Shown: positions 50,574-59,040 of the stretch, piece by piece
Layout: each line of letters opens with the position of its first letter
How positions within the stretch are numbered: position 1 is the stretch's first letter
From: Alphaproteobacteria bacterium
GTDB lineage: Bacteria; Pseudomonadota; Alphaproteobacteria; RF32; CAG-239
DNA: 59,040 nucleotides
Direction: 5' to 3'
NCBI GenBank assembly: GCA_017935485.1
Contig: JAGBHO010000026.1
Coordinates: forward strand, 1-59,040
Position numbers and translations under genes: made by a program
The notes under the pieces: model-generated
Database searches by the model: none
Seen by the model: the letters and a program-made list of their open reading frames with translations, nothing else
What the model was told of the DNA's origin: nothing

Positions 50574-50867
50574 TGAAAGGCCGGTACCTGTTTTTGTCAA
50601 TAAAAATTTGTGAAATATAGGCTTGCAATTTAAATTTTATCCTTTATCATAAGTCATTATTGACAGTATGCAATATACTGAAAATAATTATTCAGCGTAT
50701 TACTTGTTGATTTGCTGACTGCGACTATTTGCTGCAACTTCAACTGAAAATTTTGGGACTAAAAGTTATCTTTGCTATAGAGAAAAGGTGTTGCTTTTTT
50801 GTTTCCCGTTTTTTCAATGTAATTGTGTCTGTAACGTACTTTTTTTGAACTATAAGGGTATTTGATT
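50574..50867. other. Intergenic region ahead of the XRE regulator
   Basis: About 290 AT-rich bases. AAGG at 50853 is a weak ribosome site. No clear -35/-10 pair or hairpin beyond random expectation is seen, and no gene is present. Confidence 0.4.
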
Positions 50868-51215
50868 ATGAGAAGAGGCGATGAAAGAACACAGGAAATT
50901 GATGTAATCATCGGGCAAAAGGTCCGGTCTTTGCGCAAGTTGAAAGGAATGAATCAAAACGATTTCGCAAAACTGATCGGCGTTACCTTTCAACAATTGC
51001 AGAAATATGAACTGGCCACAAACCGTATCAGCTGTTCCAGACTTGTGGTAATTGCAGAAGCTCTGGGCGTTGAACCTACTATTTTTTATGAAGACGTATC
51101 AAAAAAATCTGCAACTGATATTTTTTCGGACGAAGAAATCAGAATGGTTGCCAAGCTCCGGAAAATGCCAAAATCAGTAAGCAAGCATTTTTTCGGGCTG
51201 ATTGAAGAGCTTTAA
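50868..51215 (+). CDS. XRE-family helix-turn-helix regulator
   Basis: 115 residues. The helix-turn-helix is VRSLRKLKGMNQNDFAKLIGVTFQQLQKYELATNRISCSRLVVIAEALGV, placing it in the Cro/C1-type family common in alphaproteobacteria. The C-terminal 40 residues are helical and may dimerise. The ATG at 50868 is preferred to 50862. Its target is unknown. Two terminators follow. Confidence 0.85.
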   Translation: MRRGDERTQEIDVIIGQKVRSLRKLKGMNQNDFAKLIGVTFQQLQKYELATNRISCSRLVVIAEALGVEPTIFYEDVSKKSATDIFSDEEIRMVAKLRKMPKSVSKHFFGLIEEL

Positions 51216-51229
51216 AAAATTTATATTTT

Positions 51230-51253
51230 CTCCCTGCTGCAGGGAGTTTTTTT
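51230..51253 (+). terminator. Terminator after the XRE gene
   Basis: CTCCCTG-ctg-CAGGGAG followed by T7. Confidence 0.85.
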
Positions 51254-51314
51254 ACATTTCCGCATCACAGACGCCTTTTTGTCTTATGCGGCTGTTTACA
51301 AAACAAAAAAACAG

Positions 51315-51340
51315 AAAACCCCGAGTGATCTCGGGGTTTT
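51315..51340. terminator. Bidirectional terminator between XRE and the ABC exporter
   Basis: AAAACCCCGAG/CTCGGGGTTTT, an 11-base arm with a four-base loop and A/T runs on both sides. Confidence 0.85.
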
Positions 51341-51363
51341 CCGTAAGGCGCGAAACACACCGC

Positions 51364-53133
51364 TTACGCGGCTTTGTTTTTAAACTGGGCATTGTAGAGT
51401 GCCTGATAAGCGCCGTCCGGTATTGACAGCAGCTCCTCATGGGTTCCGGCCTCAATAATTTCTCCGTCATTAATCACAACAATTTTATCTGCGTTCTTAA
51501 CCGTGGACAGGCGGTGGGCAATGACAAAAACCGTACGATCCTGCATCAGGTTGTCAATGGCTTTTTGCACAACGGCTTCCGATTTGTTATCCAAAGCCGA
51601 AGTGGCCTCGTCCAAAATGACAATCGGCGCATTTTTGATGAAAGCCCGCGCAATGGCCAAACGCTGCTGCTGGCCGCCGGACAACAAGGCGCCGCGTTCA
51701 CCGATATCGGTATCAATGCCTTGCTCCAAGGTGGCAACAAAGTCATCAAGATAAGCCATTTTCAGCGCCTGATGAATTTCCTGCTCAGTGGCATCGGCCT
51801 TACCCAGCAGAATGTTATCGCGGATGCTGCCGGAAAACAAAAAGTTGTCCTGAAAAACAACTGCAATATTATCGCGCAGAGATTCCAGCGTATAGTCTTT
51901 GATATTTGTACCGTCAATGCTGATACTGCCGGAAGCAACATCATAAAAGCGCGGCAGCAGGCTGACAACGGTTGATTTGCCGCCGCCGGAATTGCCGACC
52001 AAAGCGATTGTCGTGCCGCCTTTGACTTCAAGGTTTATATCCTTTAAGACAGGGACGTCTTTGACATATTCAAAATTGACATGGCTGAAGCAAATGTCTT
52101 TATGGCCGGCTGACAGGATTTTGGCGTTTTTCTTGTTGCGGATTTCCGGCTGCATTTCCAAAATATCGGTTACGCGTTCAATGGCCATAAAAGATACCAT
52201 GACGGCATTATAGTTTTTGCCGATGCCTTTAATCGGGCCGTAAAGCATTATCAGCGCAGTGAGAAAAGACACAAAATTTCCGCTGGTGATTTTGTGGTCG
52301 ACAATCAGATAGCTGCCATAGCCGATGACCGCCGCAATGCCGACGGAAATGACAACATGCATCAACGGTGTCATCCATGCGGTTTTTTGTACCATTTTGA
52401 TACCGAGCTTGAAGATAATTTTCAACGTGTCTGAAAAGCCGGCGAACATCCGGTTTTGCAAATTGTAAGAGGCAATGGTTTTGGCGCCGGCGTAGGTTTC
52501 ATTATACTTGGTCAAAATCTTCGAGCCTTCGCTCACACCCTGCAGAATCACTTTTTTTATCCGGCGTTTGACCTGAGAAAGCGGCAGCAGGGCAAAAATC
52601 AAAACCACAATTGCAATAATGGACAACTGCCAGGAATTGTATATCAGCACGCCGATCAGCGAAAGCGAAGAACACAGCCGCGAGACGAAAAGCTTGACAT
52701 TATCAATCAGGCTGGTGCAGGCGGCATCGGCATCACTGGCAAACCGCTGGACGATAAAACCGGAATTGTTCCGGTCATAAAAAGAACAATCCAGCCCCAG
52801 CAGCTTGCGGTACAGGGCTTTTTTCATATCCATGGTGATTTTGGCACCAACCCAGGCATTCATATAAGTCGCCATATAGTTCAGTATGCCCTGAACTATG
52901 GTAAAGCCGACAATCATATACGGAATATAAGACGCGGCGGAAACACTTTTCTCAACCAGAACGACGTCCATAAAAGGCTTTAAGGCCAGAGCGACGACGG
53001 CATCAAGCGCACCGATCGGAATGCTCAGGGCAACGGCAAAAACGGCGCGGAACCAATAGGGTTTTACAAAAGGCCACATTTTTTTGTAGTGGTCGGAGAA
53101 TTTTAATTCTTTGATATTGTCAATGTTATTCAT
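51364..53133 (-). CDS. MsbA-type ABC exporter (fused membrane and ATPase domains)
   Basis: 589 residues. Six membrane helices occupy about residues 20-330. The ATPase domain holds Walker A GNSGGGKSTVVS, signature LSGGQQQRLAIARA, Walker B IVILDEATSALD and the switch histidine VIAHRLSTV. The layout equals MsbA, the homodimeric lipid A flippase, but many related half-transporters export other lipids or peptides, so the symbol is not applied. It lies alone on this strand with a DUF1294 gene 15 bases upstream. Confidence 0.9.
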   Translation of the reverse strand: MNNIDNIKELKFSDHYKKMWPFVKPYWFRAVFAVALSIPIGALDAVVALALKPFMDVVLVEKSVSAASYIPYMIVGFTIVQGILNYMATYMNAWVGAKITMDMKKALYRKLLGLDCSFYDRNNSGFIVQRFASDADAACTSLIDNVKLFVSRLCSSLSLIGVLIYNSWQLSIIAIVVLIFALLPLSQVKRRIKKVILQGVSEGSKILTKYNETYAGAKTIASYNLQNRMFAGFSDTLKIIFKLGIKMVQKTAWMTPLMHVVISVGIAAVIGYGSYLIVDHKITSGNFVSFLTALIMLYGPIKGIGKNYNAVMVSFMAIERVTDILEMQPEIRNKKNAKILSAGHKDICFSHVNFEYVKDVPVLKDINLEVKGGTTIALVGNSGGGKSTVVSLLPRFYDVASGSISIDGTNIKDYTLESLRDNIAVVFQDNFLFSGSIRDNILLGKADATEQEIHQALKMAYLDDFVATLEQGIDTDIGERGALLSGGQQQRLAIARAFIKNAPIVILDEATSALDNKSEAVVQKAIDNLMQDRTVFVIAHRLSTVKNADKIVVINDGEIIEAGTHEELLSIPDGAYQALYNAQFKNKAA

Positions 53134-53148
53134 TCGGATATTTCCAGC

Positions 53149-53583
53149 TTAATAAAACAAATATTTGATGATAAAGGCAATACAGGCCAGTTCGGCAAAA
53201 ATCAGCCAGACAAAAGTGCTTTGATAGCTTTTCTTTTTGGTCTTGTGGCGAAAGATTTTTTGTGCCAGCAAAGCGCCGGCCCAACCGCCAAGGAACTCCA
53301 ACGTATGCAGGTCAAACTCCGGCACCCGCCATTTGCCTTTTACGGCGGCGCGCTTGTCTACGTAATAGGCCACAATTGTCACGATATTTATTGACACCAG
53401 CTGAAAGACCAAAAACAGCAGCAGCGTTTTGGGGCTGAAGACAGACGTGCGGAAATAGTGCGTTTCAATATAATAAGCGCTCAAGATAATGACGGCGGCA
53501 TGAAGTATGTAAAAATTGTTTTTCTGCAGCGGGCGGCACAGCGCCAGAGCGCCGAGCAGAATGATTGAAAAAGTCATAACCAT
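53149..53583 (-). CDS. DUF1294-family membrane protein
   Basis: 144 residues from the ATG at 53583, fixed by AAGGA upstream on the minus strand. Helices at the N-terminus are followed by the family block YYVDKRAAVKGKWRVPEFDLHTLEFLGGWAGALLAQKIFRHKTKK. The family is small, with a function still unknown. It precedes the ABC exporter by 15 bases and is likely co-transcribed with it. Confidence 0.8.
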   Translation of the reverse strand: MVMTFSIILLGALALCRPLQKNNFYILHAAVIILSAYYIETHYFRTSVFSPKTLLLFLVFQLVSINIVTIVAYYVDKRAAVKGKWRVPEFDLHTLEFLGGWAGALLAQKIFRHKTKKKSYQSTFVWLIFAELACIAFIIKYLFY

Positions 53584-53764
53584 AGGGGAATCCTTTTGCA
53601 CCATGTTTTTTGCAACAGAATACATAATTTTTGCAAAAATGCAAATATCTTTAAGGCGGGTTCCGCACAAACTGCAGAAAATATAGTGAATAACTCAAAA
53701 AATTGGTGTTAAAAACGAAAATATCTTTATATTAAAAATTAAGACGTTTGCGGAGTGTTCGACC

Positions 53765-54322
53765 ATGAAATTAAAAAAGACTGCTGTATTGTTTATGGCT
53801 TTGGGGTTGCTGGCCGGCTGCGAAAGCTGGAATATGCCCGACGAAGAAGAAATTTTTGAAGTAAAAGACGAGGAATATTCTCGGGAATGGGCTGTTGACG
53901 GCATGGACGGCGTCAGTGAAAGCTATCTGTACAACATAGACACCAAGATTTATGAGATTGTAGCCCGCCGGACAACCAACAAACTGCTTAATTATGCGGC
54001 ACCAGTGGCTGATACGGTTTCGCGGCCGACGGTTTTTGTCAGCGAAGCACAGGTTTATGACACAGATCTGCCCGACGGTTTTGCCTACAGCCGCAAAATT
54101 ACCAAAGACATGCTTGAGAATGCCAAAGCTTTTATGGTTGTCAACGATCCGGCAGAGGCAGACTATTTTGTCGACATTGATGTCGAAACCCTGTTGCCGG
54201 AAGGAAGCAATACACCGATAATTATTTATACGCTTGTGCTTTCGGACAATAATGACGAGGTTTTGCAGGAGTGGAAAGAAACAATCCGGCAGGTTAAAAA
54301 TGACGACAGGAGCTGGTGGTAG
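53765..54322 (+). CDS. Lipoprotein of unknown function
   Basis: 185 residues with a lipoprotein signal ending in LLAGC (Cys19), preceded by GGAG. The mature part is acidic at first, then alternates beta and helix (ADYFVDIDVETLL, PIIIYTLVLSD, VLQEWKETIRQV). The fold pattern recalls LpoB-like outer-membrane activators of penicillin-binding proteins, but the match is weak. The next gene begins three bases after the stop. Confidence 0.7.
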   Translation: MKLKKTAVLFMALGLLAGCESWNMPDEEEIFEVKDEEYSREWAVDGMDGVSESYLYNIDTKIYEIVARRTTNKLLNYAAPVADTVSRPTVFVSEAQVYDTDLPDGFAYSRKITKDMLENAKAFMVVNDPAEADYFVDIDVETLLPEGSNTPIIIYTLVLSDNNDEVLQEWKETIRQVKNDDRSWW

Positions 54323-54325
54323 CCG

Positions 54326-55297
54326 ATGTTTGCGACTAAAAGGATTTTTATGTTGCTGGGCGCCGGAATAAGTTTTGTTGCATTTTCCGGCGGCGCTTTT
54401 GCCGGTACAACGGCCGAGGGAAGCATTCTGGACAACGAAGTGGCGGCCATTTACGGAAAAGCCTGTGAAGAATTTAAAAAAGGCGAGCCGAAGTCTTCTG
54501 CCAGAGTACGGGTAATTGACAAGGCCAGCTTTGCCGCGGTTGACAATCTGTCCATGCTTGATGCTTTTCGCAAAAATTCGGAACCGCAGGATTATACTCT
54601 GGTGGTATATAATCTGGTTGACAACGCCGTTGAAGATTTGTCCGTAAGGACATTAAGGCAAAATGACACTGACATTTGCGTTGAAGTCACCGGTTATGTT
54701 TCCAAAAGAAATGTCATGCAGGCTCTGCAAGAAGCGGAACCCAGAGAAGAAACCATTGCGCCGTCCGCTTCCGGCGAAAGTACCGTACAGCCGGAAAGTT
54801 CTGCCGGCAAAACGGAAAAAGCCGCCGTTGCGGAAAAAAGGCCTGACGGAAAAGTCCGGCTTTGGATTGAACCCACCGGTTTTTATAACAATACCAGTTC
54901 AGACAAGTTTGCAGATATTATTGCCAAGCAGTTTGACGCGCGGCATATTGAAATTGCCGATAAAAAAGAAAATGCCGATTTTGTGATTGTCTCAAATGTT
55001 CTCAGAGCCAAGGTTGATCCGCTTAACAGCGAAACAAACCGCCTGCAGATGGTCGTGGCCGTTGAACTGGAAGATGCGGAAGGGAACAGGGTTTCTACCG
55101 AACATCAGAACCGCTTTGTTTTGTTTTCTGCCCAAGAAGACGAGCAGGAAGTGGCGTTGCGGCTGATGAAAAAACTTTTTGAAAACGCCTGCGAACGGAT
55201 TTCTCAAAAGATTGAGCTTCCGACAGGCTCCTCAAAAAACACGCGGCCGTTTGCACCGATTATTACGCCGGGCGGACAACAGTCCGCCGATAACTGA
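54326..55297 (+). CDS. Exported protein, partner of the upstream lipoprotein
   Basis: 323 residues. A signal peptide (MFATKRIFMLLGAGISFVAFSGGAFAG) is followed by an N-terminal domain (AAIYGKACEEFKK, RQNDTDICVEVTGYVSKRNVMQAL), an acidic Ser/Glu-rich linker at about 140-175 and a C-terminal domain like that of the lipoprotein just upstream (FADIIAKQFDARHIEIADKKENADFVIVSNVL). The pair probably acts together in the periplasm. No family is recognised. Confidence 0.7.
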   Translation: MFATKRIFMLLGAGISFVAFSGGAFAGTTAEGSILDNEVAAIYGKACEEFKKGEPKSSARVRVIDKASFAAVDNLSMLDAFRKNSEPQDYTLVVYNLVDNAVEDLSVRTLRQNDTDICVEVTGYVSKRNVMQALQEAEPREETIAPSASGESTVQPESSAGKTEKAAVAEKRPDGKVRLWIEPTGFYNNTSSDKFADIIAKQFDARHIEIADKKENADFVIVSNVLRAKVDPLNSETNRLQMVVAVELEDAEGNRVSTEHQNRFVLFSAQEDEQEVALRLMKKLFENACERISQKIELPTGSSKNTRPFAPIITPGGQQSADN

Positions 55298-55298
55298 T

Positions 55299-56051
55299 TT
55301 ATTTAAAAACCGGCGGATGTTCTGAAATATTCCGAATGCGCAGGCAATAATTATTTAAGCGCCGGATATTTCCGGAAACAAAATAGCCGTTGATTTTTTT
55401 CTCGATTTCCTGCCACAGTTCCCGACATTCGGCGGCACTGCCTGCAATATAAACAACCGCCTCAAGATCGGTTATGCCGCGGTCAAAATAAACATTGTAT
55501 TCAAAAGCCGCCATTTTGTTTTTGGCGGTTTCAAAAATAATTTTCTGCATATTTTTGAAGTGTTCCGTATATTGCAGCTTTTTATAAACGCCGATAAAAT
55601 CGCTTAAGCCGTCAAAATATGAGGTTTCCGGATTGGCGGCCAGACGCTCAATGATATTAAAGTTTCCGGTCATGACGGCGAATTTGGCCGCAGCCGGTGC
55701 AAAAAGCCCGACAGACGCAATATCTGCCAGCCGCGGCCGCAGCAAGGTCATTGCCATGTCAAGCATGCCCAAATCCAGCAGGCTGTTCAGGTAGGTATAT
55801 TCGATAATCGGAGGAATTTCGCCGCCGATGCTCCAGATTTTGTGCACCAGCGCCCTGGCTTTGATGACGTTGCCCTGCATAATCCGGCTGCGCAGCATTG
55901 CAATCAGTCCTATCAGATTATCCGGCGCGGCATTTAATTCCGCATAGAGGGTGTCTTCAATACTCATCAGATCAGCCTTCCGATGCCAGTCCATACGCTG
56001 AAGCCGGTCAAGAATTCCGATAAAATTATAAGCGGCGGTTGTCTCAGTCAT
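55299..56051 (-). CDS. Unknown helical protein downstream of dtd
   Basis: 250 residues from the ATG at 56051 (GAGGAAAAG upstream), overlapping the dtd stop. It is helical and soluble, with repeat-like helix pairs ([41 protein letters not shown]), so a TPR-like fold is possible. No family is recognised. Confidence 0.6.
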   Translation of the reverse strand: MTETTAAYNFIGILDRLQRMDWHRKADLMSIEDTLYAELNAAPDNLIGLIAMLRSRIMQGNVIKARALVHKIWSIGGEIPPIIEYTYLNSLLDLGMLDMAMTLLRPRLADIASVGLFAPAAAKFAVMTGNFNIIERLAANPETSYFDGLSDFIGVYKKLQYTEHFKNMQKIIFETAKNKMAAFEYNVYFDRGITDLEAVVYIAGSAAECRELWQEIEKKINGYFVSGNIRRLNNYCLRIRNISEHPPVFK

Positions 56052-56505
56052 GGCGCTTTTCCTCATTTTGACGTTCAAGCATAAAGGTTACCGGCCCGTC
56101 GTTAATTAATTCCACCTGCATATCGGCCTGAAAAATTCCGGTTTTTACCGGAACTCCCTGCTCCTGCAATGCGCTTACATAAGCCTCATAGAGCGGTTTG
56201 GCCTGCTGCGGGCGGGCAGCGGTTTCAAACCCCGGCCGATTGCCGCGCGAAGTGTCTCCGGCCAGCGTAAACTGTGACACGGCCAGAACTTCTCCTTTGA
56301 TGTCTTTCACCGACAAATTCATTTTGCCTGCATCATCTTCAAAAATCCGCAGGCCGGCAGTTTTACGCGCCAGCCACAAAGCTTCGGCGGCGGTATCGGC
56401 GGCTTCTACGCCGACAAGCGCCAGCATTCCCGCACCGATTTCCGAAATACGGCAGCCGGCAACGTCTACGCTGCATCTTTTTACTCTTTGTACCAAAACT
56501 TTCAT
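56044..56505 (-). CDS. dtd: D-aminoacyl-tRNA deacylase
   Basis: 153 residues. The active-site segment [21 protein letters not shown] and the cross-subunit Gly-cisPro loop in NDGPVTFML are intact. The N-terminus [15 protein letters not shown] is the family start. It removes D-amino acids mischarged on tRNA, including D-Tyr, and also glycine from tRNA-Ala. It heads a two-gene unit on the minus strand. Confidence 0.95.
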   Translation of the reverse strand: MKVLVQRVKRCSVDVAGCRISEIGAGMLALVGVEAADTAAEALWLARKTAGLRIFEDDAGKMNLSVKDIKGEVLAVSQFTLAGDTSRGNRPGFETAARPQQAKPLYEAYVSALQEQGVPVKTGIFQADMQVELINDGPVTFMLERQNEEKRHD

Positions 56506-56605
56506 TTTATTAATACCAAACTTTCCCCGTTTATTTTCTCATTATATTGCAATTGTCTTTAAGATAGATTAACATTGCCGGCAAGAATATAAGAAAGGGA
56601 CTGTT

Positions 56606-57850
56606 ATGAAAAAATTTCTGGTTTTGGCCGCCTGCCTTTATCTGGGCGGATGCGCTTCTTTCGGCAAGGGTGTGGCTGAGGCATTTATTGAGAACAACCG
56701 ACAGGAAGATACCCGCCAATGCGAGATTCTGGGCAGCAAATTCAAGGGTATTGAAGCGGCTTTTCAAAACAAAAACACCGTTAAAATTTTGATGATTCAC
56801 GGTGTCGGCGCGCATATGCCGGGATATTCCACTCGAATCAGGGAAAATCTGGCAGAAGATCTGGGGCTGAATGTTTTTTCACGCCGGGAAAAAAATTTGC
56901 AGCTGATTAATCCGGCAGACGGAAAAACGCCGATCGGAAATCTGCTGGTAACCAGAATGCAGAACGAAGACGGCAGCAAAAATCTGGAATTTTACGAGCT
57001 GACCTGGTCAGAAATTACCAATCAGGGCAAAAAAATCCTGAATTATGACGTTTCGGGAAAATATCAGCACAAACGCGCGGCTTTCAACAATACGATGAAG
57101 GCATTTCTTGACGACACGGTTCCCGATCCGATGATTTATCTGCTGGACGACGAGCAGCTGATTTTGAGCGCGGCCAAACAGGCAACCTGTTTTATGATGA
57201 GCCGGAACTGGGAAGACCTGCCGGACAAATATTCCGGCGTGTGCAAAGTTTCATCTTATCAGCAGATTAAAGACATGAACAAGGCCAATATTATTTTTAT
57301 CACGCATAGTCTGGGCAGCCGGATTTTGATGGACAGCATTGTCGACATTGTGCAGGAAGTCGGCGCCATTGACGGAACATCCAATCCGACGGCGCAAAAA
57401 ATTATTGAAGGCTTGCGGCAAAAGGAACTGACCGTTTTTATGCTGGCAAACCAACTGCCGTTATTGCAAATCGGGCGCAAGCAGCCGGAAGTTCACAATC
57501 AAATTCCGCAATATTGTCCTCCCAAAGGCAAAAATTATGACAAGAGAGTTTTCTCCAAAGTCAATATTATTGCTTTTTCCGATCCCAACGATTTGCTGAG
57601 TTATGACGTGGAGCAGAGTTTTGTGGACGATTATATGGATTCAAGAATGTGTCCGTCGCTGACAAACGTTTCTTTGAATGTGGCCGAAGTTATTTCCGCT
57701 TTCGGGGTCGGGGTTGTGAATCCGGTGACGGCGCACACCGAATATGATAATGACAGCAGGGTGATAAAGCTGATTTCCCACGGCGTGGAAAATTTTCAAA
57801 ATGACAAAGACTTCAGCCAAAAATGCAAGTTTATTAAGCTGGCAGATTAA
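56606..57850 (+). CDS. Lipoprotein with a lipase-like (alpha/beta hydrolase) signature
   Basis: 414 residues, lipoprotein signal ending in YLGGC (Cys16). An oxyanion-type strand LMIHGVGAHMPGYS precedes a nucleophile elbow ITHSLGSRILMDSI (HSLG in place of GHSxG), and a histidine lies near the end (NPVTAHTEYD). That set suggests a serine hydrolase at the outer membrane, but acidic residue and substrate are not assigned. AAGGGA and the ATG at 56606 set the start. Confidence 0.7.
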   Translation: MKKFLVLAACLYLGGCASFGKGVAEAFIENNRQEDTRQCEILGSKFKGIEAAFQNKNTVKILMIHGVGAHMPGYSTRIRENLAEDLGLNVFSRREKNLQLINPADGKTPIGNLLVTRMQNEDGSKNLEFYELTWSEITNQGKKILNYDVSGKYQHKRAAFNNTMKAFLDDTVPDPMIYLLDDEQLILSAAKQATCFMMSRNWEDLPDKYSGVCKVSSYQQIKDMNKANIIFITHSLGSRILMDSIVDIVQEVGAIDGTSNPTAQKIIEGLRQKELTVFMLANQLPLLQIGRKQPEVHNQIPQYCPPKGKNYDKRVFSKVNIIAFSDPNDLLSYDVEQSFVDDYMDSRMCPSLTNVSLNVAEVISAFGVGVVNPVTAHTEYDNDSRVIKLISHGVENFQNDKDFSQKCKFIKLAD

Positions 57851-57928
57851 TTGTCGTCTTGATTTTGCATTTACAACGGCCTGTTAATATGTTAACATAA
57901 GGAATGTTTAATATATTTGAGGTTGCAA

Positions 57929-58564
57929 ATGCGTATTTTTAGCCGTGACATTAGTCTGAAAAAAGCTGCCGTGTATGCAGCGGTGGCAGCGGTCAGCCTG
58001 TTTGGCAAGGCCAATGCCCAGACGGCAGGAGTCCAAGACGGAAAGAGCGAATATAAATACATGAAAGAGTTTGCCGCCTTTGTTGTCCGACTGGAAGACG
58101 AAGGCAAGACAGAATTGGTGAAAAATATTAAAGACAATATTGTTGAATATTATCGTCATTTTGAACAAAAAATGGAAGAAGACCAGAAAAAATCTTCATT
58201 GAAAGCCACGGAAGGAAAATTCAGCATAAATGATCTGACCCCCAAAGGTGTTGAGCTGTATCAGGCCTTGCTGGCGGCGAAAGAGTTGAAAAGCGAAGTC
58301 AGCGGGAGAAAAACTCCGATGAGCCGGAGTAAAAATCAAATGGATGTTGCTATGGCAATGCTGAAAATCAAAAATGCCGAGCCGGAATTGCATCAGCAAA
58401 TAATTCAGCAGGCTTTCGGCGGCGTCAGGTATGATGAAAAAGAAGGTACGGTCAGCCTTAAAGGCAAGGACGGCGTGGAATATTACAGACATACCAGAGG
58501 GGAAGGGCAGAAAGCATTGCCTGATGATGTTTTGTTTAAGGCTCATCGTTCTCTTGCGCGTTAA
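57929..58564 (+). CDS. Exported helical protein of unknown function
   Basis: 211 residues from the ATG at 57929 (GAGG six bases upstream). A signal peptide (LKKAAVYAAVAAVSLFGKANA) precedes a mainly helical, highly charged protein (YRHFEQKMEEDQKKS). No family is recognised. It is the last gene of the window. Confidence 0.65.
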   Translation: MRIFSRDISLKKAAVYAAVAAVSLFGKANAQTAGVQDGKSEYKYMKEFAAFVVRLEDEGKTELVKNIKDNIVEYYRHFEQKMEEDQKKSSLKATEGKFSINDLTPKGVELYQALLAAKELKSEVSGRKTPMSRSKNQMDVAMAMLKIKNAEPELHQQIIQQAFGGVRYDEKEGTVSLKGKDGVEYYRHTRGEGQKALPDDVLFKAHRSLAR

Positions 58565-58776
58565 GATTAATCGATTTCCTTATCTCTGAAATTCACTTTT
58601 TAATTTTTTCATTTTCTCTTCAAGGGATGTTTAGTCCTGTCCTTTTTTCTCCTTCCATATTCACCGCTTCCCCGTTCCGCTCTCTTATCTCCCCGTTTTC
58701 TCTCCTCTTTTTTGCTTGAGTTTTTCTTTTTTTATTTTCGGGTTTTAGTTTCTTCATAAAGTTGGTTTTTCTTTTC

Positions 58777-58804
58777 GCTACTTTTGTCATGCTACAAAAG
58801 TAGC
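58777..58804. repeat. Perfect inverted repeat
   Basis: GCTACTTTTGT (58777-58787) pairs with ACAAAAGTAGC (58794-58804) with a six-base loop. It could be a terminator for the minus strand or part of a dispersed repeat. Confidence 0.6.
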
Positions 58805-58939
58805 ACAAAAAAGCTAGCCCACTCTCGCTTTCTAGGCTTTCAAGAAAAAGCTAAGGTCGCTACGCTCTACTGCATTGTACTTCAATTTTACCTCTTTTTC
58901 TTAAAAGCCAAGAAGTTGCTCGCGAAGGGCAAATCAACT

Positions 58940-59014
58940 CCCCCAGCCCCTCAGGCTTGAGGGGTGTGGGGCTGCAAGGCACTGTCATTCTGAACGGAGT
59001 GAAGAATCCAGTTG
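58940..59014. repeat. Dispersed-repeat-like element
   Basis: An imperfect palindrome (CCCCAGCCCCTCA...TGAGGGGTGTGGGG, 58941-58970) is followed by a CATTCTGAACGGAGTGAAGAA phrase, which recurs in many unrelated bacterial genomes. It may be a REP-like element. Confidence 0.5.
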
Positions 59015-59040
59015 GTTAATAAAGCTATATGATTTGACTG

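Larger units (their letters stand above)
58565..59040. other. Gene-free, repeat-containing end of the window
   Basis: No gene is supported. The stretch is CT-rich, then contains the inverted repeat at 58777-58804, a CT/AG-rich palindromic stretch at 58940-58971 and the phrase TGTCATTCTGAACGGAGTGAA (58982-59002), which resembles a dispersed repeat seen in many bacterial genomes. Confidence 0.55.

Noticed and set aside
1..59040. CRISPR array, prophage, insertion sequence or integron attC
   Set aside because: No spaced short repeats, integrase, transposase or attC core pairs are visible in the window.

Overview
The window reads as chromosomal DNA of a Gram-negative, probably alphaproteobacterial organism with an anaerobic or facultatively anaerobic life. 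The evidence is an oxygen-independent (class III) ribonucleotide reductase with its activase, the yfgM-bamB-der order, the phosphatidylserine decarboxylase/synthase pair (psd-pssA), the aerotolerance (Bat) operon, a topoisomerase IV parE, and several lipoproteins and outer-membrane functions. Long AT-rich intergenic stretches, many unrecognised membrane or exported proteins and a cluster of cysteine-rich secreted proteins suggest a poorly sampled, possibly host-associated lineage. The taxonomic placement is inference.

Layout. 0.5-3.6 kb: nrdD, a separate small gene carrying its glycyl-radical domain, and nrdG, preceded by two well-spaced NrdR boxes. 3.7-8.0 kb: a CoaD-like/HD fusion, a NADAR protein, a flavin reductase divergent from a LysR regulator, and an orphan 80-residue protein behind a structured leader. 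8.3-12.9 kb: an AT-rich operon (pgpA, UbiA-type prenyltransferase, SMR-type transporter, an epimerase broken by one stop codon, and a large multi-pass membrane protein) that could build and use a polyprenyl-phosphate sugar. 12.9-15.7 kb: tRNA-Leu(TAA), psd-pssA, and three tiny membrane/coiled-coil proteins. 15.8-20.5 kb (minus strand): der, bamB, yfgM and a membrane protein. 20.7-26.2 kb: a membrane diguanylate cyclase, a TrmA/RlmD-type rRNA methyltransferase, a GNAT acetyltransferase and parE. 26.5-33.6 kb: rpsB-tsf, a DUF2207 protein, a GlmU-like uridylyltransferase lacking the acetyltransferase half, a small membrane protein and an M3 oligoendopeptidase.

33.6-42.4 kb: a strongly structured gene-free region that may encode an RNA, a minus-strand group of four unknown proteins with a toxin/immunity feel, a WG-repeat lipoprotein, anmK, tyrS and small unknown proteins. 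42.6-45.5 kb: a strong promoter, a GC-rich structured leader and three tandem paralogous cysteine-rich secreted proteins built from interchangeable modules. 45.6-50.6 kb: DUF4381-BatA-BatB/TPR-BatD without the usual MoxR and DUF58 genes. 50.8-58.6 kb: an XRE regulator, an MsbA-type ABC exporter, a DUF1294 protein, envelope lipoproteins and exported proteins, and dtd. The last 0.5 kb carries inverted and dispersed repeats and no gene.

Most genes inside operons are tightly coupled (TAATG, TGATG or ATGA overlaps) and have AGGA-like ribosome sites. A second class of monocistronic genes is preceded by a TTGACA-type promoter and a 30-45 nt AT-rich leader with no Shine-Dalgarno sequence. The strongest points for follow-up are the split class III reductase with NrdR boxes, the polyprenyl-sugar operon, the cysteine-rich cassette array and the structured RNA candidate at 33.7 kb.
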